Shown: positions 16,777-25,789, numbered from the stretch's first letter. The stretch: 32,749 nucleotides of DNA from Porphyromonas cangingivalis (GCA_945902955.1 CAMDNO010000027.1:1-32749), one strand, 5' to 3'. Notes: generated by a model from the letters alone, not told the origin. Program-made: numbers and translations.

Positions 16777-17283
16777 TTATTGTTTGTTGAATTTGAAAGT
16801 TTCTCCGCTCACACGTAATAGGTAAACACCTTTATTTAAGCCAGATACATTGATAGTTTCGATATTTGATTGCACATCTATTTGCATCACTTTAGAGCCG
16901 GCAATGCTAAAAACAGTAGCTTGTGTACCTTCCGAAGCTCCTTTTAGGTAGAGATTAGCCGAAGTTACTGTCGGGTACAATTTGATAGAGGTATTGCCCA
17001 ATCGAAGGTCTTTCAATCCGGTAGTTACATCGCCAAAAGTAAAATTCATGGTATTGGCAAGCACGAAAGACTCACCAGCAACGCCAGCGGGACTAACTAC
17101 TGTCATTACTTCGTTTACGAATGTTAGCTTGGCTACATTGCTATACGACAAAGGTGTTGTGGAACCAGAGTTCGATTTTACAATCAAACCCTGTTGCGCC
17201 TGAACAGTCGGCGAAATACTTGCAGCCAGCACAATGGCAAACAAATAGCGCGACGTCAGCGAGAGTAATTTGTTTTTGTTCAT
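16777..17283 (-). CDS. Small T9SS cargo protein of unknown function
   Basis: I chose the ATG at 17283 (MNKNKLLSLTSRYLFAIVL), 12 codons inside the longest frame (17319), because it begins the signal peptide, cleaved after VQA. The mature protein is only about 140 residues. A short strand module (GLIVKSNSG, then PLSYSNVAKLTF) resembles the N-terminal module of the neighbouring FISUMP proteins. The rest, from about LRLGNTSIKLYP, is a T9SS type A sorting domain with VFSIAGSKVMQ and GLNKGVYLLRVSGE. It is thus little more than an anchor module plus export signal. It is the first gene of a two-gene unit with the FISUMP gene and has the shared leader element 90 bases upstream. Function unknown; it could be a surface partner of the FISUMP protein. 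Confidence 0.75.
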   Translation of the reverse strand: MNKNKLLSLTSRYLFAIVLAASISPTVQAQQGLIVKSNSGSTTPLSYSNVAKLTFVNEVMTVVSPAGVAGESFVLANTMNFTFGDVTTGLKDLRLGNTSIKLYPTVTSANLYLKGASEGTQATVFSIAGSKVMQIDVQSNIETINVSGLNKGVYLLRVSGETFKFNKQ

Positions 17284-17372
17284 AAAAATGTTGTTTTTTC
17301 GAATTGGTGTGTGAGTCACACTTAATTCAAGGTTAAGAAAACTGGGATAATTAAAAAACCGATATACTAATT

Positions 17373-17399
17373 GACACCTACTTCGGGGAAAACCCTTAG
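17373..17399 (-). promoter_or_regulatory. Shared bipartite leader element, site D
   Basis: Minus strand CTAAGGGTTTT, 8 bases, then TAGGTGTC. It lies 90 bases upstream of the start at 17283 and 38 bases past the stop at 17437. Here the flanks ACCTAC and GTAGGT could also form a short hairpin. Confidence 0.6.
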
Positions 17400-17436
17400 G
17401 TAGGTAAAAAATATTTGAGAAAATATTTGAAAAAAA

Positions 17437-20106
17437 TTATTTTACATTAAAATCCAATACTAATTTCCGCTTGTTTTTGGTAATTTCGACCACCCCGCTG
17501 TTATAATCCGATTTTATAAACGGACTATCAAAAGCTCTTGTCGGCCGGAGGTCTATCAATTGATTATTAATTTTTGGCAAACTCGTTTTATCTGCATAAA
17601 ACACCAATTCGTCGCCATACAAACTAGTATGTTTCAATATTTTGCCATCATACGAAAGTGGCAATGCCAGAATTTTATCCTGAAAATTGGTAAAGCTTGT
17701 GTAATCTTTTTTCTGACCCACTTCAATAATTACGGGCGAATACCGATCTTTACATACCATCCATCGTCCACCCGGGGTATCCCAGTAAAAAGCTCCGGCA
17801 GCACACTTTACAGCAGCATAAGCACTACCACTTTGAACAAAAACCCAGCCGCTCCGCTCTATTCTACCACTCAACCCAAGAGGGCTAAAGTAAACGCGCA
17901 TGGTATCGGTGTATTTAGAATATGTACCAATGGTAAGTGCCTGAGTTATCATACATCCCTTGCTTTGTACACTCCAATGTTGGTTATAAGCACGGTATTC
18001 TTTTTGGGCTTGCGGAAAAATTCGGCAAAAAGGATTTCCTTTGAAAATGACACCCTGCCAGCGATTCTGACTGCTGATCATTGCCCAATCTTTTTCGGGA
18101 CGCGCTTCGAGGTGCATCGACCCCATTACAAAATCGGGTGTACTGTAGGTGTAGCGCACTATTCCGCCATAATCCTGTCGGAATTTGTAATAGCCGGTTG
18201 GTGCATTATAAAATCCAGTAACAGTTAAACCCAGCGGACGATCTTTAATTTCAAAATTACCCATTTCGCTCTTCGCCAAAGCCAAATCCATGGCCACATA
18301 AGGCATTCGGTAATCGCTTGTTACCGCTGTAAATATAGATCCACTAGGTGTCCAAGCTTCGGCTGTGGCTAAATAATAATACGCCATTTTATAACAAAAC
18401 GTTCTTGCTCCGTCCCCATCGTACCCATTGCTTTCGTTGCCTCTGTAAACTCTTGCTTTTGCTCCACCTCTTACACCATCAATTTCCTCCTGCGCCCACA
18501 AAGCCCAATATAAATCGAGAAATTTGCGCGTTTGGTCTTTCAATTCCGTATCGCTCGAAAAATCATATATATTATAAAAACCTTTTAGCGTTTCAGCATG
18601 ATAGTTGTCGTTGGCCGTTTCGACTAAAAAACTTTTTGCCGCCCTTTGCTGCATCCATTTTTTTAGATAAATAGAATAAGCATCATAATGTTGCTGAACA
18701 GTAAAACCATCATCGCAAATCATGGTTGAGTATAACAAATTGTCTTTTAGCAATTTAGCAAAATGCCAAAAGGTAGTATTCATTAATGCTTGAATATTCT
18801 CTGTACCCCAAACATCCCATGTATTACTAACTTGGTATTCTAATTTTGATATTTTTGATTGTTTTTTTAAATAAAAAAACATGAGCTCGTACAACTTGGT
18901 TTCAACGGTATCGGCAATCAATCCTGGCTTTTTTGTGCCTTTACTGCCATAATATTCAAGCAGTTTTAACCATGTATCGGCAGTCCAACAAAGATCACCT
19001 GAATTATCATTATTCAAAAAATAATTGGTATTCTGGGCAAGGGCATTGTTTGCTTTATCAATATTTATGTTGAGCCAATAGCTTTTAAATGCATAGTTTA
19101 AAAGCGAATAACTAAATTTTATGGCGTAATTGGGTAAGCCGGGAAGTATAGGTGGCAATATAGAATCAACCTTTAAAGCATTGTATCGTAAAGCCTCAAA
19201 AGCAGCATCGCGGCGTGTAATGTAAGTACTATTTAAGCTTGCAAAATGCGAATCGGGAATCATACCAGCTACGGGTGTCGACACAATATCTTTTACGCAA
19301 CGAACAGCATAAGCCATTTGTTTAGTATCCTTTCGCGATTGAATAATTCCGGTATCCGCCACCCCAAAATTTCGACTAGTAGCAATAATCGAATCGTACA
19401 TGGAAGCAGTCCAATAGCCCGCCACATTTCCTGTAGCACCCCACGAATTACCATCCCTATAGCCGCTTGGCATTAATGATAATCCTGATTTATTGTTTGC
19501 TTTAATATTATACCCTACCGAACCCTTTATGGCACTTGAGTTCCAAAAAATATCACTTGTTGCCGATTTTAAAATTTTTGAAACAGAGCCATCGGTCGAT
19601 TTTGTACCATCATAATTATATCCATTTACGGCTAAATAGTTTTCTAATTCAGCCCAATCTTCTTTAGAGGCAACACGCCAGCCCATAGGAGCTAACTTTC
19701 TTGTTTCCAGCGCAAACCAATTGTAAAGTCCGCCAAAAGTATATTTATTATACTCCAAATTGCTGTGCCAACTAAATGCTGGAGTTGTACGCAACACACC
19801 GCTCACACCATTGGCATATTTTATATCGTCGGTTGTGATATTGGTAATTGGTGTACCATCATTCAGTTTGGTAGTTCGGAGGTTATCAACCATCCAGAGT
19901 TTATTACCAATTTTGATAGTGCGGTAAATATTTTTATCAATATCACTTACGGTATCTGTAGTATTAAAAAAAATACTATCCGAATTTGACACCAAAGCTT
20001 CGTAGTATTTCACTCCATTTTTGTAGACAATCATGGTTTTGGTTTGTGCCAAAACAGAAACACATAAACCAAAAATTAACGATAAAGCTATATTTCTTTT
20101 CAACAT
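17437..20106 (-). CDS. FISUMP-lyase-like fusion protein, copy 1 (likely degenerate active site)
   Basis: An 889-residue exported protein: signal peptide 1-20 (cut before QTKTMIVYKNGV), strand module, FISUMP domain about 55-273 ending AYAVRCVKD, then a lyase-like region of about 600 residues from about 285 that aligns throughout with the proteins at 20115 and 22807. That region looks like an alpha/alpha-barrel followed by a beta-sandwich, as in heparinase/alginate-lyase type PL enzymes; this is inferred from motif pattern. Its relatives have Glu-Asn-His-His before a conserved WHFAK segment; here the same place reads Glu436-Asn437-Ile-Gln. The relatives' Arg-Asp-x-Phe-Tyr-Trp-x2-Asp-Glu-Trp is reduced to CWTADTW. 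Catalysis may be lost, leaving a binding role. It is the last gene of a tight three-gene run (8-base gap to the next). Confidence 0.72.
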   Translation of the reverse strand: MLKRNIALSLIFGLCVSVLAQTKTMIVYKNGVKYYEALVSNSDSIFFNTTDTVSDIDKNIYRTIKIGNKLWMVDNLRTTKLNDGTPITNITTDDIKYANGVSGVLRTTPAFSWHSNLEYNKYTFGGLYNWFALETRKLAPMGWRVASKEDWAELENYLAVNGYNYDGTKSTDGSVSKILKSATSDIFWNSSAIKGSVGYNIKANNKSGLSLMPSGYRDGNSWGATGNVAGYWTASMYDSIIATSRNFGVADTGIIQSRKDTKQMAYAVRCVKDIVSTPVAGMIPDSHFASLNSTYITRRDAAFEALRYNALKVDSILPPILPGLPNYAIKFSYSLLNYAFKSYWLNINIDKANNALAQNTNYFLNNDNSGDLCWTADTWLKLLEYYGSKGTKKPGLIADTVETKLYELMFFYLKKQSKISKLEYQVSNTWDVWGTENIQALMNTTFWHFAKLLKDNLLYSTMICDDGFTVQQHYDAYSIYLKKWMQQRAAKSFLVETANDNYHAETLKGFYNIYDFSSDTELKDQTRKFLDLYWALWAQEEIDGVRGGAKARVYRGNESNGYDGDGARTFCYKMAYYYLATAEAWTPSGSIFTAVTSDYRMPYVAMDLALAKSEMGNFEIKDRPLGLTVTGFYNAPTGYYKFRQDYGGIVRYTYSTPDFVMGSMHLEARPEKDWAMISSQNRWQGVIFKGNPFCRIFPQAQKEYRAYNQHWSVQSKGCMITQALTIGTYSKYTDTMRVYFSPLGLSGRIERSGWVFVQSGSAYAAVKCAAGAFYWDTPGGRWMVCKDRYSPVIIEVGQKKDYTSFTNFQDKILALPLSYDGKILKHTSLYGDELVFYADKTSLPKINNQLIDLRPTRAFDSPFIKSDYNSGVVEITKNKRKLVLDFNVK

Positions 20107-20114
20107 TACAATTG

Positions 20115-22802
20115 TTATTTTAAATTAAAATCCAGTACCAATTTCCGTTTGTTTTTTTCAATTTCCACCACGCCGCTATTAAAATCTGATTTTATAAATG
20201 GACTTTCAAAGGCACGTGTTGGTCTGAGGTCGATGAGTTGATTATTAACTTTTGGCAAAGATGTTCGGTCGGCATAATACGTTAAATCTTCGCCATAAAT
20301 AGTTTTGTGAGTCAGCACTTTACCATCGTAAGCTAATGGTAGTGCTAGTATTTTATCCTGAAAATCGGTGTAACTGGTAAAATTCTTTTTCTGCGCTACT
20401 TCAATAATTACAGGCGAATATAAATCGTTACAAACTACGGTAGGTCGCGACCAATACGTAGCATTTTTATAAGTTCCCGACACCACTTTAATAGCAGCAT
20501 AAGCACCGCTACTCGAGGTAAATACCCAACCTCCACGTTCCACGCGTGCCGTTAAACCTTTAGCTCCAAAACACACACGCATACTATCGGTCATTTTGGA
20601 ATATACACCCAACGGCAAAGTTTGCACTATCATTGTGCCTTTACTTTGCACACCCCAATACTGATTATAAGCGCGATAATCGCTTTGTGCCTGTGGATAA
20701 ATGCGTGCTTCGGAATCGCCATCAAAAATAACCCCCACCCATCTATTCTGACTGCTTATCATGGTCCAATCTTCGTATTTACGAGCTTCGGTGTGCATAG
20801 AACCCATAATAAAATCGGGCGTACAGTAGCTGTATCTAACAATGCCGCCATAATCTTGTTTCATTCTGTAATTAGGCGCACCATAATAGCTACCACTTGC
20901 TAAACCCAGCGGACGTTCTTTCACTTCGTAGTTTCCACGTTCCGATTTCATCAAAGCCATATCCATAACCACCAGTGGCAAACGGTAATTGCTACTTACA
21001 AACGTAAACTGCGTACCCGAAAGGGTTGAAGCCGAATTCATAGCCATGTAATAATAAGCCATTTTGTAAAAAGCGGTTGCACCAGTGTAGCTTTCGGGGC
21101 CACGATAAACCCGCGCTTTACTACCACCACGCACGCCGTTAATCTGTTCCTGCGACCAGCAAGCCCAATACAAATCGAGCAATTTGCCCGAAAGTGCTTT
21201 CAACTCAGCATCAGCCGAAAAATCATAGCAATTATAAAAACCTTTGAGTGTTTCCACTTGGTACGAATCGTTTGCCATTTCGATAAACAATCCTTTTTTG
21301 GCACGTTCAACAATATAATGTTTAATATAATCGGTTGTAGCCGTGTAAATTTGTTGAGCTGAGGTTCCATCTGGAAAAGTTTGAGAAGCGTAAGTAGGAT
21401 TGTCTTTTAACAACTTAGCAAAATGCCAAAAAGTACAAAATTGCATCACATGATGATTTTCTGAACCATCAACATTCCATGTATTGCTTATGGCATATTC
21501 GGCATAAGGCACAGGATTTAAGCTTGTTGAAGTAGCTGGCGCCCATGTTTTAAGGTATAAAAACATCAACTCGTACAGTTTTGCTTCGGTAGCGGGCGTA
21601 ATAAGTCCTTTTGTTTTGGAGCCATTACTTCCAAAAAATTCCAACAACCGCGTCCATTCGTCCGACGACCAATAAAAACTATCGCGGTCTTTGAGGTAAG
21701 CTGGGTTGGTGAGGTAAAAATCGGCATTTTGCACCAAAGCAGCATTTGCTTTATCCACATTAGCATTGAGCCACAACGATTTAAAAGCATAATCGGAAAG
21801 GGAATAACTAAAAGCCCTGCTCAATGGAGCACCCGTAGTCGTTTGATAAGTTAAATCGAGCGGTGCCACAACGAGCGCATTGTAGCGCAACGCTTCAAAG
21901 GCATCATCACGTCGGGTTGCAAAAGAGGCATTCAAGCCCGTGAGATGCGAATCGGGTATTGCTCCGGCAACTGGCTCTACCACTACATCTTTTACGCAAC
22001 GCACCGAGTAGGCCGTTTGTTTGTTGTCGGTGCGCGTCTGCACTATTCCAGAATCGGCAACGCCAAAATAGCGACTATTGGCCGTTGCGGCATCGAACCA
22101 CGATGCCGTCCAATAGCCAGCCGTACTGCCTATTTCGCCCCATGTCAAACCATTGCGGTAGCCACTTGGCGTTAATGCAAGACCGGATTTGTTGTTTGCT
22201 TTTATATTGTTTCCAACCGAGCCATTTACTGTACTCGAAATCCAGTAGTTTTCGCTTGTCATGGATTTTAGAATTTTACTAACCGTACCAGCAGGCGATT
22301 TTGAACCATCGTAGTTATAGCCATTTACAGCCAGGTAGTTTTCTAATTCAGCCCAATCTTCTTTGGAAGCTACGCGCCAGCCCACAGGAGCTAACTTTCT
22401 TGTTTCCAATGCAAACCAATTGTAAAGTCCACCAAAATTATACTTATTATAATCTAAATTGCTATGCCAACTAAATGCCGGGGTTGTACGTAACACACCA
22501 CTCACGCCATTGGCATAATTAATATTGTCGGTCGAAATATTTGTAATGGGTGTGCCATCATTCAGTTTGGTAGTTCGGAGGTTATCTATCATCCAGAGTT
22601 TATTGCCAATTTTGATGGTGCGATACACATTTCCGTCCACATCCATAACGGTATCGGTAGCATTAAAAGCCACACTATCGGACTTCGAAACCAATGTTTC
22701 ATATAGTTTCACACCGTTTTTGTACACAATCATGGTTTTCGATTGCGAAAAAGTAGTTGCATAAATTGCTACTAAAAAGAAATATAGCGTGAGTTTTTTC
22801 AT
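20115..22802 (-). CDS. FISUMP-lyase-like fusion protein, copy 2
   Basis: An 895-residue exported protein with the same architecture as the 17437 gene: signal peptide (cut near SQ|SKTM), KNGVKLYETLVSKSDSVAF strand module, FISUMP domain ending YSVRCVKD at about 271, and lyase-like region about 285-895. The lyase-like part keeps Asp-Arg-Asp-Ser-Phe-Tyr-Trp-Ser-Ser-Asp-Glu-Trp (about 372-383) and Glu448-Asn449-His450-His451, followed by WHFAKLL. An Asn-His pair in the alpha-barrel is a hallmark of several polysaccharide lyase families, so this copy could be active. Later landmarks shared by all three copies are GVRGG-KARVY, QDYGGIVRYSYCTPDF, SSQNRW and YSPVIIEV. The FISUMP part is very similar to that of the 17437 gene, indicating a recent duplication. 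No characterised family is recognised. Confidence 0.75.
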   Translation of the reverse strand: MKKLTLYFFLVAIYATTFSQSKTMIVYKNGVKLYETLVSKSDSVAFNATDTVMDVDGNVYRTIKIGNKLWMIDNLRTTKLNDGTPITNISTDNINYANGVSGVLRTTPAFSWHSNLDYNKYNFGGLYNWFALETRKLAPVGWRVASKEDWAELENYLAVNGYNYDGSKSPAGTVSKILKSMTSENYWISSTVNGSVGNNIKANNKSGLALTPSGYRNGLTWGEIGSTAGYWTASWFDAATANSRYFGVADSGIVQTRTDNKQTAYSVRCVKDVVVEPVAGAIPDSHLTGLNASFATRRDDAFEALRYNALVVAPLDLTYQTTTGAPLSRAFSYSLSDYAFKSLWLNANVDKANAALVQNADFYLTNPAYLKDRDSFYWSSDEWTRLLEFFGSNGSKTKGLITPATEAKLYELMFLYLKTWAPATSTSLNPVPYAEYAISNTWNVDGSENHHVMQFCTFWHFAKLLKDNPTYASQTFPDGTSAQQIYTATTDYIKHYIVERAKKGLFIEMANDSYQVETLKGFYNCYDFSADAELKALSGKLLDLYWACWSQEQINGVRGGSKARVYRGPESYTGATAFYKMAYYYMAMNSASTLSGTQFTFVSSNYRLPLVVMDMALMKSERGNYEVKERPLGLASGSYYGAPNYRMKQDYGGIVRYSYCTPDFIMGSMHTEARKYEDWTMISSQNRWVGVIFDGDSEARIYPQAQSDYRAYNQYWGVQSKGTMIVQTLPLGVYSKMTDSMRVCFGAKGLTARVERGGWVFTSSSGAYAAIKVVSGTYKNATYWSRPTVVCNDLYSPVIIEVAQKKNFTSYTDFQDKILALPLAYDGKVLTHKTIYGEDLTYYADRTSLPKVNNQLIDLRPTRAFESPFIKSDFNSGVVEIEKNKRKLVLDFNLK

Positions 22803-22806
22803 CGTT

Positions 22807-24699
22807 TTATTTTAATTTAAAATCAAGTTTTAGCATTCGTTTTCCTTTGGTAATTTCAATTATTCCACTGTTCCAAACTGATTTCACAAACGGGCTATCA
22901 AAAACCATTTTTGGCTGTATGTCAATTGTTTTTCCATTTACCGAAGCTAATTTTGAGTAGTCGGAATGGAATTCAAAATCGTCGTTGTAAATAGACTTGT
23001 ATTTCAGCAGTTTCCCATCGTATTTCATTGGCAATGATAGAATTTTTTCCTGAAACTGCTTGTAATCTGTAAAATCCTTTTTGCTTGCTACTTGTATAAT
23101 AATCGGCGTTAGTTCATCTTCGCACATCAGCCATTGTCCGTCGGTATCAGCATCCCAATAATAGCCTTTCGATACACATTTTACAGCGGCGTAAGCTCCT
23201 TTGGAGGCCACAAAAATCCAATGGTTACGTTCAACCAAATCAGTCAATCCAGCTTTGCTAAAGAAAACGCGCATCGGATTACCCTCCCACGCATATCCTT
23301 CGGGCAATTTTTGGGTAATCATACAACCTTTATTTTGTACGCTCCAATGTTGGTTATACGACCTGTACGTATTATCCAAACTGCATTGCGGGTAAATGCG
23401 GGCATCTTCGTCGCCGGCAAAAACAACTCCATGCCAACGATTCTGACTGCTTATAAGCGTCCAATCTTGCCATTTGCGAGCTTCGAAATGTGCTGCGCCT
23501 AAAATAAAATCGGGCGTACAGTAACTGTAACGCATCAATCCGCCATTATCTTGGCGAAGTCGGTAATCGGGATTCATGTGAAAACTATCGATGGCCAAAC
23601 CCAATCTCCGTTGCTTAATTTCATATTCGCCACGCCCTTCCGTATCCAACGCTATATCCATAACGAGCAATGGCATACGATACGAACTGGCCACCACTGT
23701 CATTAAATTACGCTCTAAATGAGTTGGCTCACCAACGCCCAAATAGTACCAAGCCATTTGCCAAAACTCTCCCCTACCCGATTTGCTATTTACGCCCGGA
23801 TATACCCTGTTTTTACTACCGCCACGTACACCAGCTAATTGTTCTTCGGCCCAAGTAGCCCAATACAAATCGAGCAATTTGCCCGTAAGGCATCGCAATT
23901 CTTTATCGCCAAAATCATAAAAATTATAAGCACCTTTCAGGGTTTCCAAACCATACGCTTCGTTTGCCATCTCTACAAATAGTCCTTTGCGGGCACGCTC
24001 TACAATCCAATGTTTAATGTAAATGTTCCAACCATCATAATGCTCTTTCGACGTGAAACCATCATCATATTTCAAGTCTTTATATGCTGGTAAATCCTTT
24101 AAGTATTTTGCAAAATGCCAATAAGTAGAAAAGCGCTGAATGTGATGATTTTCGGACTCATCGACAAACCAAGTTCCGCTAATTTTGTATTCTGCTTTTG
24201 ATTGTAGTGAAAACACTTTGTTGTATTGCCACATCATTTTAAACAACTTATCTTCGGTTTCCTTTGTAATTAAACCAGCTTTTTTTGTTCCTTTTGTTCC
24301 AAAATACTCTAGCAAACGTAACCACTCATCGGCAGCCCAATAAAAATTATCTCTATCCTGCATGGCCGGGTAATTATCAATATAATAATCGGCATTTTGC
24401 TGCAAAGCGGCATTTGCTTCGGCAACTTGTTCGTTCAGCCACAGGCTTTTAAATGCAAAATCGACCAATGAATAACTAAAACTGCGAGCAAAAAGTGTAC
24501 GTCCGGGCTCCAATGGCGGCTGAAGTTTCGACACAACTAAGGGCTTGCTTTTCAAAGCATCGAAAGCCTCTTGCCGGCGGAAGTCATAACCTTTCCGAAT
24601 AGACTTTAATTGCTTATCTGTAAGAGCATTAACAGGCAACACAAATAGCAATACAACTATCAGCGTAAAAAAATACTTGTATATTGAATTAAATTTCAT
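22807..24699 (-). CDS. Lyase-like secreted protein without FISUMP domain (possible polysaccharide lyase)
   Basis: A 630-residue protein: signal peptide 1-25 (MKFNSIYKYFFTLIVVLLF, cut near VNA|LTD), then the lyase-like region alone. It aligns with the C-terminal two-thirds of the FISUMP fusions at 20115 and 17437. Motifs: RDNFYWAADEWLRLLE (about 116-131), Glu183-Asn184-His185-His186 before YWHFAKYL, GVRGGSKNRVY, RQDNGGLMRYSYCTPDF and SSQNRWHGVVF. The order of helical first half, Asn-His pair and beta-rich C-terminus fits heparinase II/III-like or alginate-lyase-like PL enzymes, but I cannot name a family. It lacks a lipobox and T9SS tail, so it is probably periplasmic. It is the first gene of a three-gene run with 4- and 8-base gaps. 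It is likely the ancestral form to which FISUMP was later added. Confidence 0.72.
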   Translation of the reverse strand: MKFNSIYKYFFTLIVVLLFVLPVNALTDKQLKSIRKGYDFRRQEAFDALKSKPLVVSKLQPPLEPGRTLFARSFSYSLVDFAFKSLWLNEQVAEANAALQQNADYYIDNYPAMQDRDNFYWAADEWLRLLEYFGTKGTKKAGLITKETEDKLFKMMWQYNKVFSLQSKAEYKISGTWFVDESENHHIQRFSTYWHFAKYLKDLPAYKDLKYDDGFTSKEHYDGWNIYIKHWIVERARKGLFVEMANEAYGLETLKGAYNFYDFGDKELRCLTGKLLDLYWATWAEEQLAGVRGGSKNRVYPGVNSKSGRGEFWQMAWYYLGVGEPTHLERNLMTVVASSYRMPLLVMDIALDTEGRGEYEIKQRRLGLAIDSFHMNPDYRLRQDNGGLMRYSYCTPDFILGAAHFEARKWQDWTLISSQNRWHGVVFAGDEDARIYPQCSLDNTYRSYNQHWSVQNKGCMITQKLPEGYAWEGNPMRVFFSKAGLTDLVERNHWIFVASKGAYAAVKCVSKGYYWDADTDGQWLMCEDELTPIIIQVASKKDFTDYKQFQEKILSLPMKYDGKLLKYKSIYNDDFEFHSDYSKLASVNGKTIDIQPKMVFDSPFVKSVWNSGIIEITKGKRMLKLDFKLK

Positions 24700-24882
24700 T
24701 TAGAACTAAAAAATATGTTTTTTTTGTAAATTTGAAGATTTATACCAAGAGCTATCCAAATTAAGGATTTATTCTCATACCATGTTCATTTCGACCCCGA
24801 ATCCGTCAGCTGAAGGAGGCTTCAGACGCAGTATCTTTATTTTTTTCTATCTTTTTTAGGAGAATATGTCTTAGCCCCCAGT

Positions 24883-25089
24883 AGCATAGCCGTCAAGCGA
24901 ATTTTGATTATTCCCGCCCCAAGCCCCTAAAGGGGTGTGAAGTTAATTTCGTCTCCGAAAAAGAACCAATCTGATGTTATAATTATCAATACTAATTTCT
25001 GTTCCCCTTTAGGGGTTAGGGGCAGTACAATAAAACCACTAAATAAAATATCCCCTTCTTAAAATAATCCTTAGCTTGACGGCTATGCT
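24883..25089. repeat. MITE-like element with 16-bp perfect terminal inverted repeats
   Basis: AGCATAGCCGTCAAGC (24883-24898) is the exact reverse complement of 25074-25089. Inside, a GCCCC-AAGCCCC-TAAAGGGG segment (24916-24935) is mirrored imperfectly by CCCCTTTAGGGGTTAGGGGC at 25004-25023. The whole 207-bp unit could fold into a long hairpin. It encodes nothing and starts 7 bases past the stop of the fasciclin-like gene, so it may also terminate the transport operon. Confidence 0.6.
24900..24960. repeat. Dispersed intergenic repeat, copy 2
   Basis: Bases 24900-24935 are identical to 7564-7599, and the match decays over the following 25 bases. This copy lies inside the inverted-repeat element at 24883-25089, which links the two. 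Confidence 0.75.
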
Positions 25090-25095
25090 CTTTCG

Positions 25096-25764
25096 TCAAG
25101 GAATTTCGGGATGATTTTTATCTTTGGGATAATACTCCGGATATTTATCAAAAATATGAATTACGCCACCATTCGAAGGTATTATGTTAGTTTCCAACGA
25201 ATAACATTTCAAAATATCCCGTTCGTAAATAGTTCCGGCGTAGTCAACCAATACCTTGTATTGGTTCAAGTTCTGATTGAAAACCGGGTCGAGACACAGA
25301 AAACGCACTTTAGGAGGCAATGGACTTGACTGATTGAGGTAAGTTGTAGGCATGGTTTTTACAATTTGAGGCGAGAGCGTTAAATCGGTTGATAGATAAA
25401 CTCCTTCCACAATAAACTGTCCCAACCATTGTTGCAAATCGTATTTGGACATGCCCTGAAATGTAATTTTTTTGTTTGTAAAATAGCGATTACAACCCGT
25501 ATTATTTAAAAGTAAATAAGTACGTCCGGGTTTCTCGAATTCGGCTTTGAACTCTGCTTTGTCCACCGCATAGGCAAACGAAGTCATATCTACCGAACTG
25601 CGTTTTTTTATAAATTCGTACGCAGTTATTCCGATATGCGGATCTAATTTGGCATAATCATATTGATAATCAGTCTGCAAAGGCAAACCCATTAATTCGC
25701 AGGACGACATTATGGCAATACTTGAAAATAAAATCAGGTATATATAAATTCTACTGGTTTTCAT
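25096..25764 (-). CDS. Fasciclin-like lipoprotein of the transport operon
   Basis: A 222-residue lipoprotein: signal MKTSRIYIYLILFSSIAIMSSC with the lipid Cys at 22. The mature part is compact and ends with SNGGVIHIFDKYPEYYPKD. The GGVIH-I segment and the preceding 'YLLLNNTGCNRYF' resemble, weakly, the H2 and H1 regions of fasciclin domains, which commonly occur in lipoproteins encoded next to SusD. It is the last gene of the transport operon, 25 bases after the SusD gene. It probably sits at the outer membrane surface and helps in glycan capture or in holding the SusCD complex. The fasciclin call is tentative. Confidence 0.6.
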   Translation of the reverse strand: MKTSRIYIYLILFSSIAIMSSCELMGLPLQTDYQYDYAKLDPHIGITAYEFIKKRSSVDMTSFAYAVDKAEFKAEFEKPGRTYLLLNNTGCNRYFTNKKITFQGMSKYDLQQWLGQFIVEGVYLSTDLTLSPQIVKTMPTTYLNQSSPLPPKVRFLCLDPVFNQNLNQYKVLVDYAGTIYERDILKCYSLETNIIPSNGGVIHIFDKYPEYYPKDKNHPEIP

Positions 25765-25789
25765 ATTTTATAAATATTAAAATTGTTGT

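Larger units (their letters stand above)
24700..25095. other. 396-base gap between the lyase-like run and the transport operon
   Basis: No gene is visible. The half near 24699 is AT-rich leader, with a CTGAAG-GAGG-CTTCAG small hairpin near 24810. The rest is the long inverted repeat 24883-25089. No TAnnTTTG box and no shared leader element are seen, so the lyase-like genes may depend on read-through from the transport operon or on an unrecognised promoter. Confidence 0.55.

Noticed and set aside
17560-18228. A 222-residue plus-strand frame antisense to a lyase-like gene
   Set aside because: It lies inside a conserved gene, has no domain, and similar antisense frames recur in the paralogues because the sense protein is conserved.
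24800-24830. The small CTGAAG-GAGG-CTTCAG hairpin as a terminator
   Set aside because: It has only six strong pairs and no U-run in the direction of transcription; more likely part of a dispersed repeat.
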